From the NCBI RefSeq assembly GCF_024055895.1, contig NZ_JAMXLE010000002.1, forward strand, positions 434,001-498,000: 64,000 bases of DNA, given 5' to 3'. The notes beneath the pieces were generated by a model that did no database searches, had not been told where the DNA came from, and was given only the letters and a program-made list of their open reading frames with translations. Below are positions 1-8,648 of this stretch, one piece after another. This DNA comes from Rhizobium sp. L1K21. GTDB lineage: Bacteria > Pseudomonadota > Alphaproteobacteria > Rhizobiales > Rhizobiaceae. Position 1 is the stretch's first letter; each line of letters starts with the position of its first letter. The position numbers and the translations under genes were made by a program.

Positions 1-1
1 C

Positions 2-1189
2 GTCTATTCGGTGGATGGCGCAGCCGAATACGACAATGTGAAAGATATCTATACTGCACTGTCAGACCAGTCGCCGGACTTTGAACCTGTCAACACACGC
101 GCCGATGATCCTGCCGTTATTATCTATACATCCGGCACCACCGGCTCTCCCAAGGGCGCGCTTCACGCACATCGGGTTTTGCTGGGTCATCTTCCGGGCA
201 TGGAGATGAGCCACGATTTTTTCCCGCAGGCCAATGATGTCATCTGGACGCCGGCAGACTGGGCCTGGATCGGTGGCTTAATCGACGTTCTCCTGCCGGC
301 GCTGCATCACGGTATTCCGGTCATTGCCAGACGCTTTGAAAAGTTCACTGGAGAAGCCGCTTATAAGTTGATGTCGCTCTTTGGTGTCACCAACGCCTTT
401 CTGCCTCCTACCGCCCTTAAAATGATGCGCGCGACCCCGCATGACAGGGAAAACGACCCTCTTAAGCTGCGCACTGTCGGCTCAGGCGGTGAAACACTCG
501 GTGCGGAACTGCTGGACTGGGGACGGGAGGTTCTTGGCGTCCAGATCAACGAGTTTTACGGTCAGACGGAATGCAATCTGATCGTGTCATCCTGCAGCAC
601 ACTTTTCGAGCCGCGTCCCGGCGTCATGGGCCGCGCAGTCCCCGGCCATCAACTGGCCGTTGTCGATGCTGAGGGCAATGCCGTGCCCAAAGGTGCCGCC
701 GGGCAACTGGCCGTCAAAAAGGGCGATCCCGTTATGTTTCTGAACTATTGGCAAAATCCCGAAGCCACCGAAAGCAAATTCATCGGTGACTGGATGTTGA
801 CCGGCGATCAGGCGATCCACGAGGGTGACGGCTGGCTGCGCTTCATCGGGCGAGACGACGATGTGATCACATCCGCTGGCTATCGCATCGGCCCTGGCCC
901 CATTGAAGACTGTATATTGCGGCATGATGCCGTGAGGCTCGCAGCCGTCATCGGGAAGCCGGACGCAGCGCGAACCGAAATCGTCGTTGCTTTCGTTGTG
1001 CTGAAGGACGGCATCCAACCGAGTGAAGATATCAAAACCGACATCCAGAACCATGTTCGACATCGTCTGGCAGCCCATGAGTTTCCGCGCGAGATTCACT
1101 TCACCGACGAACTCCCGGTCACGACCACGGGCAAGATCATGCGCCGTGTGCTTCGCGACAGGCTGACCGAAGAGGAGCAATCATCATGA
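2..1189 (+). CDS. AMP-dependent acyl-CoA synthetase, 5'-truncated
   Basis: This is the C-terminal part, about 395 residues, of an ANL-superfamily acyl-CoA synthetase; the frame is open to the window edge, so the true start lies outside. It would activate a carboxylic acid to its CoA ester through an acyl-adenylate. Visible motifs are the P-loop-like YTSGTTGSPKG near the start, the YGQTECN adenylate motif, the TGD hinge region, GRDDDVITSAGYRIGP, and the C-terminal TTTGKIMRR lysine motif. The stop overlaps the start of the next gene as ATGA, so it is co-transcribed with a GST, HMG-CoA lyase and a hydratase. That context suggests a short-chain or branched-chain acid (acetoacetate, isovalerate) as substrate, but this is inference. 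Confidence 0.85.
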   Translation, partial: VYSVDGAAEYDNVKDIYTALSDQSPDFEPVNTRADDPAVIIYTSGTTGSPKGALHAHRVLLGHLPGMEMSHDFFPQANDVIWTPADWAWIGGLIDVLLPALHHGIPVIARRFEKFTGEAAYKLMSLFGVTNAFLPPTALKMMRATPHDRENDPLKLRTVGSGGETLGAELLDWGREVLGVQINEFYGQTECNLIVSSCSTLFEPRPGVMGRAVPGHQLAVVDAEGNAVPKGAAGQLAVKKGDPVMFLNYWQNPEATESKFIGDWMLTGDQAIHEGDGWLRFIGRDDDVITSAGYRIGPGPIEDCILRHDAVRLAAVIGKPDAARTEIVVAFVVLKDGIQPSEDIKTDIQNHVRHRLAAHEFPREIHFTDELPVTTTGKIMRRVLRDRLTEEEQSS

Positions 1190-1854
1190 TCATTTTGCAT
1201 CACTGCCCGCAAACCCGGTCCATGCGTTCGCTCTGGCTTCTCAATGAGCTGGGTGTCGAATTCACCACCGTCGTCCACCCTTTCGGGAAGAATCTGCGCG
1301 ATCCGTCCTATCTGAAACTTTCACCTGCCGGACGTGTTCCAGCGCTGGAAATAGACGGCGAGCGCCTGTTCGAGACAGGTGCGATTACCGAATATCTCTG
1401 TGAGCGGTTCCCAGAGGCTGGGCTTGGGCGGCTTCCGGGCGACCCCGAGCGCGCGCAGTGGCTCATGTGGGTGCATTTTTCCGAAACGATCAGTCAGCAT
1501 ATCGCTGCACTGACGCAGCAGCACATCATGCTTTACGACGACACAATGCGTTCGCCCGTCGTGATGAAGCTGGAGGCTGCACGGCTTCGTAAATGTTATG
1601 AAGCCGTTGAAACGCGCCTCGGCGAAACGGGCGATTATCTGCTCAAATCGGGCTTTTCGGCTGTCGATACCAGTGTCGGCCATGCGGTCTACATGGGCTT
1701 GCATTTTGCCAAGCTTGAAGGATTGCCGCGCACCGAGGCCTGGTATGCCCGTATTACGGAACGCGCAGCCTTCAAGGCTTCCTTACCGAAGGGTGAAGAG
1801 GAGATGCTCTACCGGCAGGCGTTCTATCCCGCTTGGGAAAGACCCGCATCATGA
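1186..1854 (+). CDS. glutathione S-transferase family protein
   Basis: A 222-residue soluble GST. The N-terminal thioredoxin-fold domain (about residues 1-80) carries the family pattern HHCPQTRSMRSLWLLNEL, SPAGRVPALEIDG and the glutathione-binding FETGAITEYL. The helical C-terminal domain follows. It starts with ATGA overlapping the stop of the acyl-CoA synthetase, and its own stop overlaps the start of the HMG-CoA lyase, so it sits inside a tightly coupled catabolic operon. Its substrate cannot be told from sequence. The location suggests a helper role in leucine or aromatic acid breakdown rather than general detoxification, but that is only inference. Confidence 0.85.
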   Translation: MIILHHCPQTRSMRSLWLLNELGVEFTTVVHPFGKNLRDPSYLKLSPAGRVPALEIDGERLFETGAITEYLCERFPEAGLGRLPGDPERAQWLMWVHFSETISQHIAALTQQHIMLYDDTMRSPVVMKLEAARLRKCYEAVETRLGETGDYLLKSGFSAVDTSVGHAVYMGLHFAKLEGLPRTEAWYARITERAAFKASLPKGEEEMLYRQAFYPAWERPAS

Positions 1855-2723
1855 CCGATTTCGTGACGATTTACGAAGTTGGACCGCGTGACGGCCTTCA
1901 AAACGAGAAGGAAATCATCCCAACGCATGACAAGATTGCCCTCATTGATCTGTTGTCGTTAGCCGGCTATCGAAAGATTGAGGCAACCAGTTTCGTTTCG
2001 CCGAAATGGGTGCCGCAAATGGCAGACAGTGCAGAGGTCATGGCCGGGATCAAGCGCCAGAGTGGCGTGAGCTATGGCGTTCTGACCCCCAACCTGAAGG
2101 GGTTTGAGGCGGCTCTTGCAGCGCGCGCCGACGAGGTTGCGATCTTCGCTTCCGCGTCTGAAGGCTTCAGCCGCAAGAATATCAACTGCTCCATTGAAGA
2201 AAGCTTTGATCGCTTCGCGCCGGTCGTTCAGGCCGCTCAAGCAGCAGGCGTACCGGTACGCGGCTATGTCTCCTGCGTCATCGCCTGCCCCTATGATGGA
2301 CCGGTTGCGCCGAGCGCCGTTGCAAATGTGGCGGAGAGGCTTTTTGCCATGGGCTGTTACGAAATATCGCTGGGCGATACGATTGGCGCTGGCACACCGG
2401 CAACGATCACTGCCATGCTGAAAGCGGTTCAGGCGGTCTTGCCTGCCGAAAAACTCGCCGGTCACTATCATGACACCAACAACCAGGCCGTCGCGAATGT
2501 GGAAATCAGCCTGGAACACGGTATCCGCACCTTCGACAGCGCGGTTGGAGGTCTTGGCGGCTGCCCCTATGCGCCGGGTGCCAAAGGCAATGTTGCGACC
2601 GAGGCGCTGATCGAGCGGCTGGCGGACCTTGGCGTGCAAACAGGTATCGACCGTGAGAAGCTGAGCGCTGCGGGGGACTTCCTCCGAGGGCGAATTGCAA
2701 GGCTTTCCAAGATGCAAGGGTGA
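1851..2723 (+). CDS. hydroxymethylglutaryl-CoA lyase
   Basis: Cleaves HMG-CoA to acetyl-CoA and acetoacetate, the last step of leucine degradation. The 290-residue protein shows the HMGL-like TIM-barrel signatures EVGPRDGLQNE at the N terminus, SFVSPKWVPQMAD, SLGDTIGAGTP, the metal-binding HYHDTNNQAVAN, and the catalytic-cysteine loop GGLGGCPYAPGAKGNVATE near the C terminus. The start at 1851 forms an ATGA overlap with the GST stop; an in-frame ATG at 1833 is less likely because it lies further inside the GST. The neighbouring hydratase gives the preceding pathway steps, which supports a liu-type leucine/isovalerate operon. The usual bacterial symbol would be mvaB or liuE. Confidence 0.93.
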   Translation: MTDFVTIYEVGPRDGLQNEKEIIPTHDKIALIDLLSLAGYRKIEATSFVSPKWVPQMADSAEVMAGIKRQSGVSYGVLTPNLKGFEAALAARADEVAIFASASEGFSRKNINCSIEESFDRFAPVVQAAQAAGVPVRGYVSCVIACPYDGPVAPSAVANVAERLFAMGCYEISLGDTIGAGTPATITAMLKAVQAVLPAEKLAGHYHDTNNQAVANVEISLEHGIRTFDSAVGGLGGCPYAPGAKGNVATEALIERLADLGVQTGIDREKLSAAGDFLRGRIARLSKMQG

Positions 2724-2735
2724 GGAGAATATCAG

Positions 2736-3503
2736 ATGACGTTTGAGACAATCCGCCTGGATAGGGATTCCCGAGGCATTGTCACGATTACTCTCAATCG
2801 GCCCGACAAGCATAATGCGATGAATGCGCTGATGATCCGCGAATTGACGGATGCCGCGGTTCAACTGGGGGCGGAAATTTCCATACGCGCCGTTGTTCTG
2901 GCGGCAGAAGGAAAGTCGTTCTGCGCAGGTGCCGACCTCAGCTGGATGCGGGATCAACTGGACCGCGACCGGAATGGAAAAATGGAAGAATCCGGCAAGT
3001 TGGCCACCCTCTTCCAGACCCTCAACGACCTGCCCAAACCATTGATCGGGCGCATTCAGGGTCCGGCTTATGGGGGTGGCGTGGGGTTGATGGCTGTTTG
3101 CGATATTGCCGTTGCCGTTGAAACGGCCACGTTCGCGCTGACGGAAACACGGCTTGGGATTATTCCGGCCACCATCGGCCCCTATGTTGTGCGCAAGATC
3201 GGCGAAGGCTACGCCCGGCAGATTTTCTACTCGACGAAAACCTTCGGGACAGATTTTGCCTTCAGAAGCGGGCTTATCTCTGCCGTGACGAATGCAGCAG
3301 ACATTGATGCCGCGATCGAGGCCGAAATTGAACCGATCCTCAAAACGATGCCCGGTGCTGTTGCTGCGGCAAAGGCACTTTGCCTGCAGCTCACGGATCT
3401 GACGCGCGAGCATGAAGGTGCCGTGACGGCTGAAGCACTCGCAGACCGGTGGGAAAATGAAGAAGCGCTGGAGCGAATTTCCGCTTTCCTGGCGAAAAGG
3501 TAG
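2736..3503 (+). CDS. enoyl-CoA hydratase, probably methylglutaconyl-CoA hydratase
   Basis: A 255-residue crotonase-fold protein. It shows the crotonase N-terminal pattern LNRPDKHNAMN, the oxyanion-hole loop SFCAGADLSWM, and GPAYGGGVGLMAVCD with the catalytic-region ETRLGIIPATIGPYV. The ADLSWMRD segment and the position 12 bp after HMG-CoA lyase fit methylglutaconyl-CoA hydratase of leucine degradation (LiuC type). A good ribosome-binding site, GAGGAG, lies before the ATG. It is the last gene of the operon and converges on the MarR gene. Other crotonase activities cannot be excluded by sequence alone. The carboxylase and isovaleryl-CoA dehydrogenase genes expected for this pathway would lie left of the window. 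Confidence 0.85.
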   Translation: MTFETIRLDRDSRGIVTITLNRPDKHNAMNALMIRELTDAAVQLGAEISIRAVVLAAEGKSFCAGADLSWMRDQLDRDRNGKMEESGKLATLFQTLNDLPKPLIGRIQGPAYGGGVGLMAVCDIAVAVETATFALTETRLGIIPATIGPYVVRKIGEGYARQIFYSTKTFGTDFAFRSGLISAVTNAADIDAAIEAEIEPILKTMPGAVAAAKALCLQLTDLTREHEGAVTAEALADRWENEEALERISAFLAKR

Positions 3504-3531
3504 CTTGGAAGCGGCCCGCCAAAAGAACGGC

Positions 3532-3972
3532 TCAGATGATTTTTTTGAGAAGGGTTTGAAGTTGTGTGCGTTCTTCGGCGCTCAGATCCGCAAAAGTCTC
3601 GTCGGTGACCTTCAGCGCGTTGGGCAAGTGCCGCGTGTAAAGTGCCTCGCCCTCTTCTGAAAGGGACAGCACGACGCGTCGCTTGTCTTCGGGGTCAGGC
3701 TTGCTCTTGATGATATTTCTCTTCTTGAGCCGCTCGACGACACCTTGGATCGTCGCAACGTCCATCCCGGTGAGCCGGCCGAGAAGATTTTGTGAACTCT
3801 CGCCAACCTGCTTCAGCTTGGAAATAAGCGCCCATTGCGTTGACGTCAGATCACCCCCAAAGCACTCGGAGAATAATGCCGTATGGCGCTGCTGTGCCAG
3901 CCGCAGAATGAAACCGATCTGGTCATCGAGCGTATAGGTTTCAGCTGTTTTTTCAGGGATATTGTCGGACAT
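3532..3972 (-). CDS. MarR family transcriptional regulator
   Basis: A 146-residue winged-helix regulator. The recognition region reads STQWALISKL, then SSQNLLGRLTGMDVATIQGVVERLKKRNII, followed by the wing PEDKRRVVLSLSEEG, all classic for MarR. I chose the ATG at 3972 (MSDN); the frame extends to a TTG at 4047 but the extra residues look non-conserved. It converges on the leucine-degradation operon and has its own short promoter region towards 4147. MarR proteins usually respond to aromatic or acyl-CoA ligands, so control of the adjacent catabolic operon is plausible but unproven. Confidence 0.85.
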   Translation of the reverse strand: MSDNIPEKTAETYTLDDQIGFILRLAQQRHTALFSECFGGDLTSTQWALISKLKQVGESSQNLLGRLTGMDVATIQGVVERLKKRNIIKSKPDPEDKRRVVLSLSEEGEALYTRHLPNALKVTDETFADLSAEERTQLQTLLKKII

Positions 3973-4147
3973 GGGCAGAATGTCTTTGCAGTTCAATGCG
4001 AGGAAGGTAATTCCTAGCTCAACAGAATTGCGTATTAGTTCATACAAACCCCCTCTCGCAAGGTTTAAATGAACATTGATCTGCCGCCCTGGAAAGGTGA
4101 CAGCATTGAACTGTCGAATAACGCCATAACGCGAACACCTCCACGCC

Positions 4148-4888
4148 TTAGATAACCTGCGGCGGGAGCTCGACCAGATCAGCGGGAATTTCGTTTGTCT
4201 TTTCGGCGGATTTGCAGATATCGGCGATCACGCAAGCCAGACAGTCCGGTTTGCGCGCCTTGCAGCAATAGCGGCCGTGCAGAATGAGCCAGTGATGCGC
4301 GTGGTAGAGATAATCATCAGGAATGAGACGCATCAACTTGTCTTCAACCTCATCGGGTGTCTTGCCTGGCGCAAGCCCAATCCGGTTGGCAATTCGAAAT
4401 ATATGGGTGTCGACTGCCATGGTGGGAATGCCGAAGGCCATGGACATGACGACATTTGCCGTCTTGCGCCCCACCCCCGGCAGGCGAACCAGCTCTTCGC
4501 GGGTTTTGGGGACTTCACCACCAAACTCATCCACCAGCATCTTTGATAAGGCAATCACGTTTTTCGCCTTGTTGCGGTAGAGCCCGATTGTCTTGATATA
4601 ATCGCGCACCCGGTCTTCGCCGAGTTCCAGCATCTTTTCCGGCGTATCGGCAATCTTGAAAAGCGCCCGCGTTGCCTTGTTGACGCCCGCATCCGTTGCC
4701 TGAGCAGACAAGGCGACGGCCACAACCAGCGTGAAAGGGTTCACGTGTTCCAGCTCGCCTTTCGGCTCAGGTCGCTGAATGGAAAAGCGGCGAAAGATTT
4801 CGCGGATCTCGGCTTCGCTATAGGCGGATCGCAATGGCGGTTTGCGTGGCCGTTTGGCCGTTTTCTTTTGGGGCTTTGCAGATGACAT
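4148..4888 (-). CDS. nth: endonuclease III (DNA glycosylase/AP lyase)
   Basis: Removes oxidised pyrimidines in base excision repair and nicks the abasic site. The 246-residue protein has the helix-hairpin-helix LPGVGRKTANVV with the catalytic lysine, the catalytic aspartate in AVDTHIFR, and the C-terminal [4Fe-4S] ligand set C-x6-C-x2-C-x5-C within CKARKPDCLACVIADIC. The basic N-terminal extension (KPQKKTAKRPRK) is common in rhizobial Nth. The ATG at 4888 is preferred; upstream ATGs at 4912 and TTG-type starts would overlap the divergent DUF2244 gene. The promoter regions of the two genes are therefore shared or overlapping. Confidence 0.96.
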   Translation of the reverse strand: MSSAKPQKKTAKRPRKPPLRSAYSEAEIREIFRRFSIQRPEPKGELEHVNPFTLVVAVALSAQATDAGVNKATRALFKIADTPEKMLELGEDRVRDYIKTIGLYRNKAKNVIALSKMLVDEFGGEVPKTREELVRLPGVGRKTANVVMSMAFGIPTMAVDTHIFRIANRIGLAPGKTPDEVEDKLMRLIPDDYLYHAHHWLILHGRYCCKARKPDCLACVIADICKSAEKTNEIPADLVELPPQVI

Positions 4889-4931
4889 GAGTTGTCTATA
4901 ATCAATTGGCATGAAGGAGAGCAATGCCACC

Positions 4932-5411
4932 ATGACGCTGAATGAACAGCCGATTTATACAACCGAGCTTGCGCCGCATCGGTCGCTTGGCCGCCGGGGA
5001 CTGAAAATCCTTTTTGCCATTGCAGGCGCGTTGAGCGTCGTTCATGTCATCTTTTTCATGACGACGGGGGCATGGCCGATTGCACTGTTCTTCGGTGCTG
5101 ATTTTGTCGCGCTCTTTGGAGCCTTCTGGCTGAACAATCGGGCGGCCCGCGCCCGCGAGCATATCAGTCTCTCTCGCATGGAGCTGTCGATCAGGAAAAT
5201 CTCGCCTGCCGGTCTCGTGCGGGAAAGCCGCTACAATCCCTTCTGGGCGCGCTTGAAAATTGCCCGGCACCCGGAAATCGGTGTCACCTCGATTAAAGTG
5301 AGCGGAGAAGGTCGGGAGACGGGGGTTGGCGATTTTCTGTATCCCGAAGCCCGCGAGCGTTTCGCCTCTGATTTCACACGCGCACTGGCGACTGTGAAAC
5401 AGCGGATATAG
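4932..5411 (+). CDS. DUF2244 integral membrane protein
   Basis: A 159-residue protein with two closely spaced membrane helices near residues 25-70 (LKILFAIAGALSVVHVIFFM and IALFFGADFVALFGAFWL) followed by a soluble C-terminal domain rich in beta-prone segments. This layout and the motif EHISLSRMELSIRKI match the DUF2244 family, which is common in alphaproteobacteria and has no assigned function. The start at 4932 has AAGGAG twelve bases upstream. An upstream ATG at 4911 would overlap the alternative nth starts and lacks a good ribosome-binding site. It is divergent from nth, a conserved arrangement in Rhizobiales as far as I recall. Confidence 0.8.
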   Translation: MTLNEQPIYTTELAPHRSLGRRGLKILFAIAGALSVVHVIFFMTTGAWPIALFFGADFVALFGAFWLNNRAARAREHISLSRMELSIRKISPAGLVRESRYNPFWARLKIARHPEIGVTSIKVSGEGRETGVGDFLYPEARERFASDFTRALATVKQRI

Positions 5412-5472
5412 GCAGGAAACGGGTGGCGGAAATACGCGACCCCATTATGAGTGAGGCAAGGAGATATCACAG

Positions 5473-6351
5473 ATGACACTTGCCCAGATCAGCACCCTTG
5501 GAACGGACATTACCCCTGCGGGCCGCGATTATGACGTGGTACGGCAGGTGATCGAAATCATGACCGAGGATTATCAGGAGCAGCCCTCGCTTGAAGCAAT
5601 TTCAGTGCGATTGGGCGTGCCGGTTACCCAGCTTCAAAAGACGTTCACACGCTGGGCGGGGCTTTCGCCTAAAGCCTTTCTTCAGGCAGTGACTTTGGAT
5701 CATGCGAAGCGGCTTTTGGGACGGGAAGGAATGCCTGTTCTCGAAACCAGCCTCGAACTCGGACTCTCAAGCCCGGGCCGTCTCCACGATCTCTTCGTAA
5801 CCCACGAGGCCATGTCGCCCGGCGAATGGAAAGCCAGGGGGGCCGGCCTCGAAATCCGCTACGGGTTCCACATTTCGCCCTTCGGGCTGGCGTTGATCAT
5901 GGTGACACCGCGCGGGTTGGCTGGTCTCGCCTTTTGCGACGAGGGTGGGCAGATGTTGTGTTTTGAAGACATGGCTGGCCGCTGGCCCAATGCGGTGTAT
6001 ATCGAAGACTTAAATGCGACCGCACCCTATGCAGCCCGCATTTTCAATCCCGACCGCTGGAGCGCGCAACAGCCCTTGCGCGTCGTCTTGATCGGGACAG
6101 ATTTTCAGGTGCGCGTGTGGGAACAGCTCTTGAAAATACCCATGGGCAAGGCCACGACCTATTCCTCGATTGCCGAAGGGATCGGAAAGCCGACAGCATC
6201 GCGTGCCGTGGGTGCTGCTGTGGGCGCGAACCCCATTTCGTTCGTCGTCCCCTGTCATCGGGCGGTGGGCAAAAGCGGCGCATTGACGGGTTACCACTGG
6301 GGTCTCACCCGCAAGCGGGCGATGCTCGGCTGGGAGGCTGGAAAAGCCTGA
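5473..6351 (+). CDS. AraC-type HTH / methylated-DNA-protein-cysteine methyltransferase fusion (Ada-like)
   Basis: A 292-residue bifunctional protein. Residues about 20-110 form an AraC-type double helix-turn-helix (LEAISVRLGVPVTQLQKTFTRWAGLSPKAFL). Residues about 120-290 form the O6-alkylguanine methyltransferase domain with the acceptor-cysteine motif FVVPCHRAVG near residue 261 and GYHWGLTRKRAML. The N-terminal zinc-bearing Ada domain that senses methylphosphotriesters is missing, so this is a short Ada. It would repair O6-methylguanine directly and may bind DNA, but methylation-triggered activation cannot work as in E. coli Ada. AAGGAGA precedes the ATG. Confidence 0.9.
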   Translation: MTLAQISTLGTDITPAGRDYDVVRQVIEIMTEDYQEQPSLEAISVRLGVPVTQLQKTFTRWAGLSPKAFLQAVTLDHAKRLLGREGMPVLETSLELGLSSPGRLHDLFVTHEAMSPGEWKARGAGLEIRYGFHISPFGLALIMVTPRGLAGLAFCDEGGQMLCFEDMAGRWPNAVYIEDLNATAPYAARIFNPDRWSAQQPLRVVLIGTDFQVRVWEQLLKIPMGKATTYSSIAEGIGKPTASRAVGAAVGANPISFVVPCHRAVGKSGALTGYHWGLTRKRAMLGWEAGKA

Positions 6352-6439
6352 ACCACCGAATACCAGACTGCTGACAAGGTGACAGCCACGCGCCTTATGC
6401 GCTAAAGGATGGATGTTGTCTCAAGTGCAGGGTGGGGGA

Positions 6440-7201
6440 ATGTCTGAGAAAAACGAAAACTCTCGCAGCAAGCAGCAGTCCAACAAGGCATTGCTGGGCT
6501 TGCGCGACCTCGTTTTGAATGGTGGGGTTGAGCCCGGAGAGCGCCTATCGGAAGTGGCTCTGGCGCAGAAACTGGACGTTTCCCGCACGCCGCTGCGCAC
6601 TGCGCTGCAGAAGCTCGAGCTGGAGGGTCTGGTTGAGCTTATACCTTCCGGTGGTTATGCCGTGCGCCGCTTTACCCTGCAGGATGTGATGGATTCGATT
6701 GAGCTGCGCGGTGTACTGGAGGGTACAGCAGCCAGGCTTGCGGCAGAACGCGGCGCAGAATCGGAGAGGCTGACAACGCTGCGCGCAATAGTTGGGGACT
6801 TGGAAAAAATCCTCGCCGATGGCGCAGAGGCGCTTAATTTTGAAGCTTACGAGGAAAAAAACGAAGTTTTCCACGAAACGCTGGCAGAGCTGTCTGGCAG
6901 CGAGATCATAAAGCGCGAAATTGCGCGCGTTACCAGCCTGCCCTTTGCGAGCCCCAGCGCCTTTATCGATAGGCAGGTCGATGTGCCGGAATTCAGGAAA
7001 TCCCTGTCACTCGGTCAGGCGCAGCATAAGGCCATTCTGTCGGCAATCGAAAATCGCGAAGGTGCGCGGGCGGAGGCGTTGGCGCGCGAACACGCCCGGC
7101 TTGCCCGCCAAAACCTCGAATATGTCCTGCAGAACGGCGCGACACTGAAGATGCAACTCGCCTCGCTCACACTGCTTTCCGTCGAGCCCCGCACGGATTA
7201 A
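6440..7201 (+). CDS. GntR family (FadR/FCD) transcriptional regulator
   Basis: A 253-residue regulator with an N-terminal GntR winged helix (LRDLVLNGGVEPGERLSEVALAQKL, then SRTPLRTALQKLELEGLV, wing PSGGYAVRRF) and a helical FCD ligand domain (IELRGVLEGTAARLAAERGAE, and the C-terminal HKAILSAIENREGARAEALAREH). The ATG at 6440 follows GTGGGGGA. It ends 36 bp from the end of the creatinase gene on the other strand, so the two converge. FCD proteins usually sense small organic acids; it is the most likely local regulator of the creatinase/ABC transporter unit, but no operator is proven. Confidence 0.88.
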   Translation: MSEKNENSRSKQQSNKALLGLRDLVLNGGVEPGERLSEVALAQKLDVSRTPLRTALQKLELEGLVELIPSGGYAVRRFTLQDVMDSIELRGVLEGTAARLAAERGAESERLTTLRAIVGDLEKILADGAEALNFEAYEEKNEVFHETLAELSGSEIIKREIARVTSLPFASPSAFIDRQVDVPEFRKSLSLGQAQHKAILSAIENREGARAEALAREHARLARQNLEYVLQNGATLKMQLASLTLLSVEPRTD

Positions 7202-7237
7202 CGGCACCACGGGCTCGTCAGCATAGTTTTGTTGTGT

Positions 7238-8464
7238 TCAGCCTCTCTTCGGAACGATATTGTGTTCCGGCCCGAAGGGGAAACCGGTGACGTTTTCCGC
7301 GCCTGTTTCGCCGACGATCAGTATATCGTGCTCCCGATAACCGCCGGCACCCGGCTGCCCTTCGGGGATCATGATCATGGGTTCCATGGAAACGACCATG
7401 CCGGGTTCGAGAACGGTCTCGACATCTTCTCGTAGCTCGACGGAGGCTTCGCGGCCATAGTAGTGGCTCAGCACACCAAAGGAATGGCCATAGCCAAAGC
7501 TGCGATATTGCAGCAGGTTATGACTTCGATAGATCTCGTTCAGTTCCGAGGCGATGTCGCAGCAGCGCGCGCCCGGCTTGATCAGCTCCAGGCCGGCGCG
7601 ATGGATATCGCAGTTGATTTCCCAGAGCCGCAAATGCTCGTCTGAGGCATGTTCACAAAAGAGCGTCCGCTCCAGTGCAGTGTAGTAGCCGAAGATCATG
7701 GGGAAGCAATTGAGGCTCAGAATGTCGCCTGCTTCCACTTTTCGATTTGTCACTGGATTGTGGGCACCATCGGTGTTGATGCCCGACTGGAACCAGGTCC
7801 ACGTATCCATGAGCTCAACGAAGGGAAAGCTCTTGGCAATCTCACGGATCATGGCATTTGTGGATGCGATCGCCACCTCATGCTCATGCGCGCCAGCGTG
7901 TATTGCATCGTAAACCGCCTGTCCACCGATGTCTGCGACATTGGCACCTTTTCGGATCAACGCGTGCTCTTCGGCACTTTTGATGGTGCGCTGTTGCTGC
8001 GTATCATATGCTATGTCGATGAATTCGACACCGGGAAGGGCTGCCTCCAGCTGCGCCCTGAGATCAAGCGACACGTGGTCGAATTCTATGCCAATCCGTT
8101 TGATCGAAGGATTGGGCATTTTGAGCAGCGATTGAATAGCGAAGAAATAGTTGTCGCGCCGCCAATCGGTGTAGGTCAGTGCACTACCGTGCGTGCGTCG
8201 CCACGGCTGACCGCCGTCAATACCGGCCGAGATCGTCGTCGCCTCGCTTTCCGTGACCAGAAAACCGTAACGACGTCCGAATGAGCAATAGAGGAAGCCA
8301 GAGAAATAGCAGATGTTGTGATAGGAGGTGAAAAGGCATGCATCGATGCGTCTTGCTGCCATAAGCGTACGCAGCCGGGATTGGCGACTTTCCATCTCTT
8401 CCCTTGAGAAGGGAAGCCAGGCTTTTTCGCCATTTTCCATTTCATATGTGCGGATCATGTCCAT
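7238..8464 (-). CDS. creatinase (creatine amidinohydrolase)
   Basis: Hydrolyses creatine to sarcosine and urea. The 408-residue protein has the pita-bread fold of the M24 family but matches creatinase rather than the peptidases: FTSYHNICYFSGFLYCSFG, GIDGGQPWRRT, YTDWRRDNYF, ELMDTWTWFQSGINTDGAHNPV with the catalytic histidine, ILSLNCFPMI, TALERTLF and QYRSFGYGHSFGVLSHYYGREA. These I recall as nearly identical to Pseudomonas creatinase. The dinuclear metal ligands of aminopeptidase P are replaced, as expected. AGAGGAAAA precedes the ATG. It lies downstream of a polyamine-type ABC transporter on the same strand but behind a strong terminator hairpin. No sarcosine oxidase or creatininase is in the window. 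Confidence 0.9.
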   Translation of the reverse strand: MDMIRTYEMENGEKAWLPFSREEMESRQSRLRTLMAARRIDACLFTSYHNICYFSGFLYCSFGRRYGFLVTESEATTISAGIDGGQPWRRTHGSALTYTDWRRDNYFFAIQSLLKMPNPSIKRIGIEFDHVSLDLRAQLEAALPGVEFIDIAYDTQQQRTIKSAEEHALIRKGANVADIGGQAVYDAIHAGAHEHEVAIASTNAMIREIAKSFPFVELMDTWTWFQSGINTDGAHNPVTNRKVEAGDILSLNCFPMIFGYYTALERTLFCEHASDEHLRLWEINCDIHRAGLELIKPGARCCDIASELNEIYRSHNLLQYRSFGYGHSFGVLSHYYGREASVELREDVETVLEPGMVVSMEPMIMIPEGQPGAGGYREHDILIVGETGAENVTGFPFGPEHNIVPKRG

Positions 8465-8487
8465 GGGCGTTTTCCTCTGCCAGAAAC

Positions 8488-8527
8488 AAAAAAAGGCGGG
8501 CCGGCTCCAAAAGGAAACCGGCCCGCC
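8488..8527 (-). terminator. intrinsic terminator between the transporter and creatinase
   Basis: A perfect 10-bp stem (8495-8504 with 8518-8527, GGCGGGCCGG) closes a 13-base loop and, read on the minus strand, is followed by seven T residues. It sits about 120 bp after the last permease gene and only about 24 bp before the creatinase start, so it ends the transporter transcript just before the enzyme gene. Confidence 0.85.
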
Positions 8528-8648
8528 AGGCCTATATTTGCGATGTCGTTTGCCGGATTACTGTTTCAACAATCCCCGCTGACTGGCGTTCCGCCTGCGG
8601 CTCCCCTGCGAGAGAACAAAAATTTCAAGTCTCAATGTGAGGCTTTGA

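Noticed and set aside
1959-3413. Long open frame (484 codons) on the minus strand opposite HMG-CoA lyase and the hydratase
   Set aside because: It lies entirely over two clear genes and shows no domain; GC-rich codon structure opens such antisense frames.
7238-8464. Alternative naming of the M24-family protein as Xaa-Pro aminopeptidase or ectoine hydrolase
   Set aside because: The conserved segments (TSYHNICYFSGFLYCSFG, ELMDTWTWFQSGINTDGAHNP) are those of creatinase, and the peptidase metal ligands are missing.
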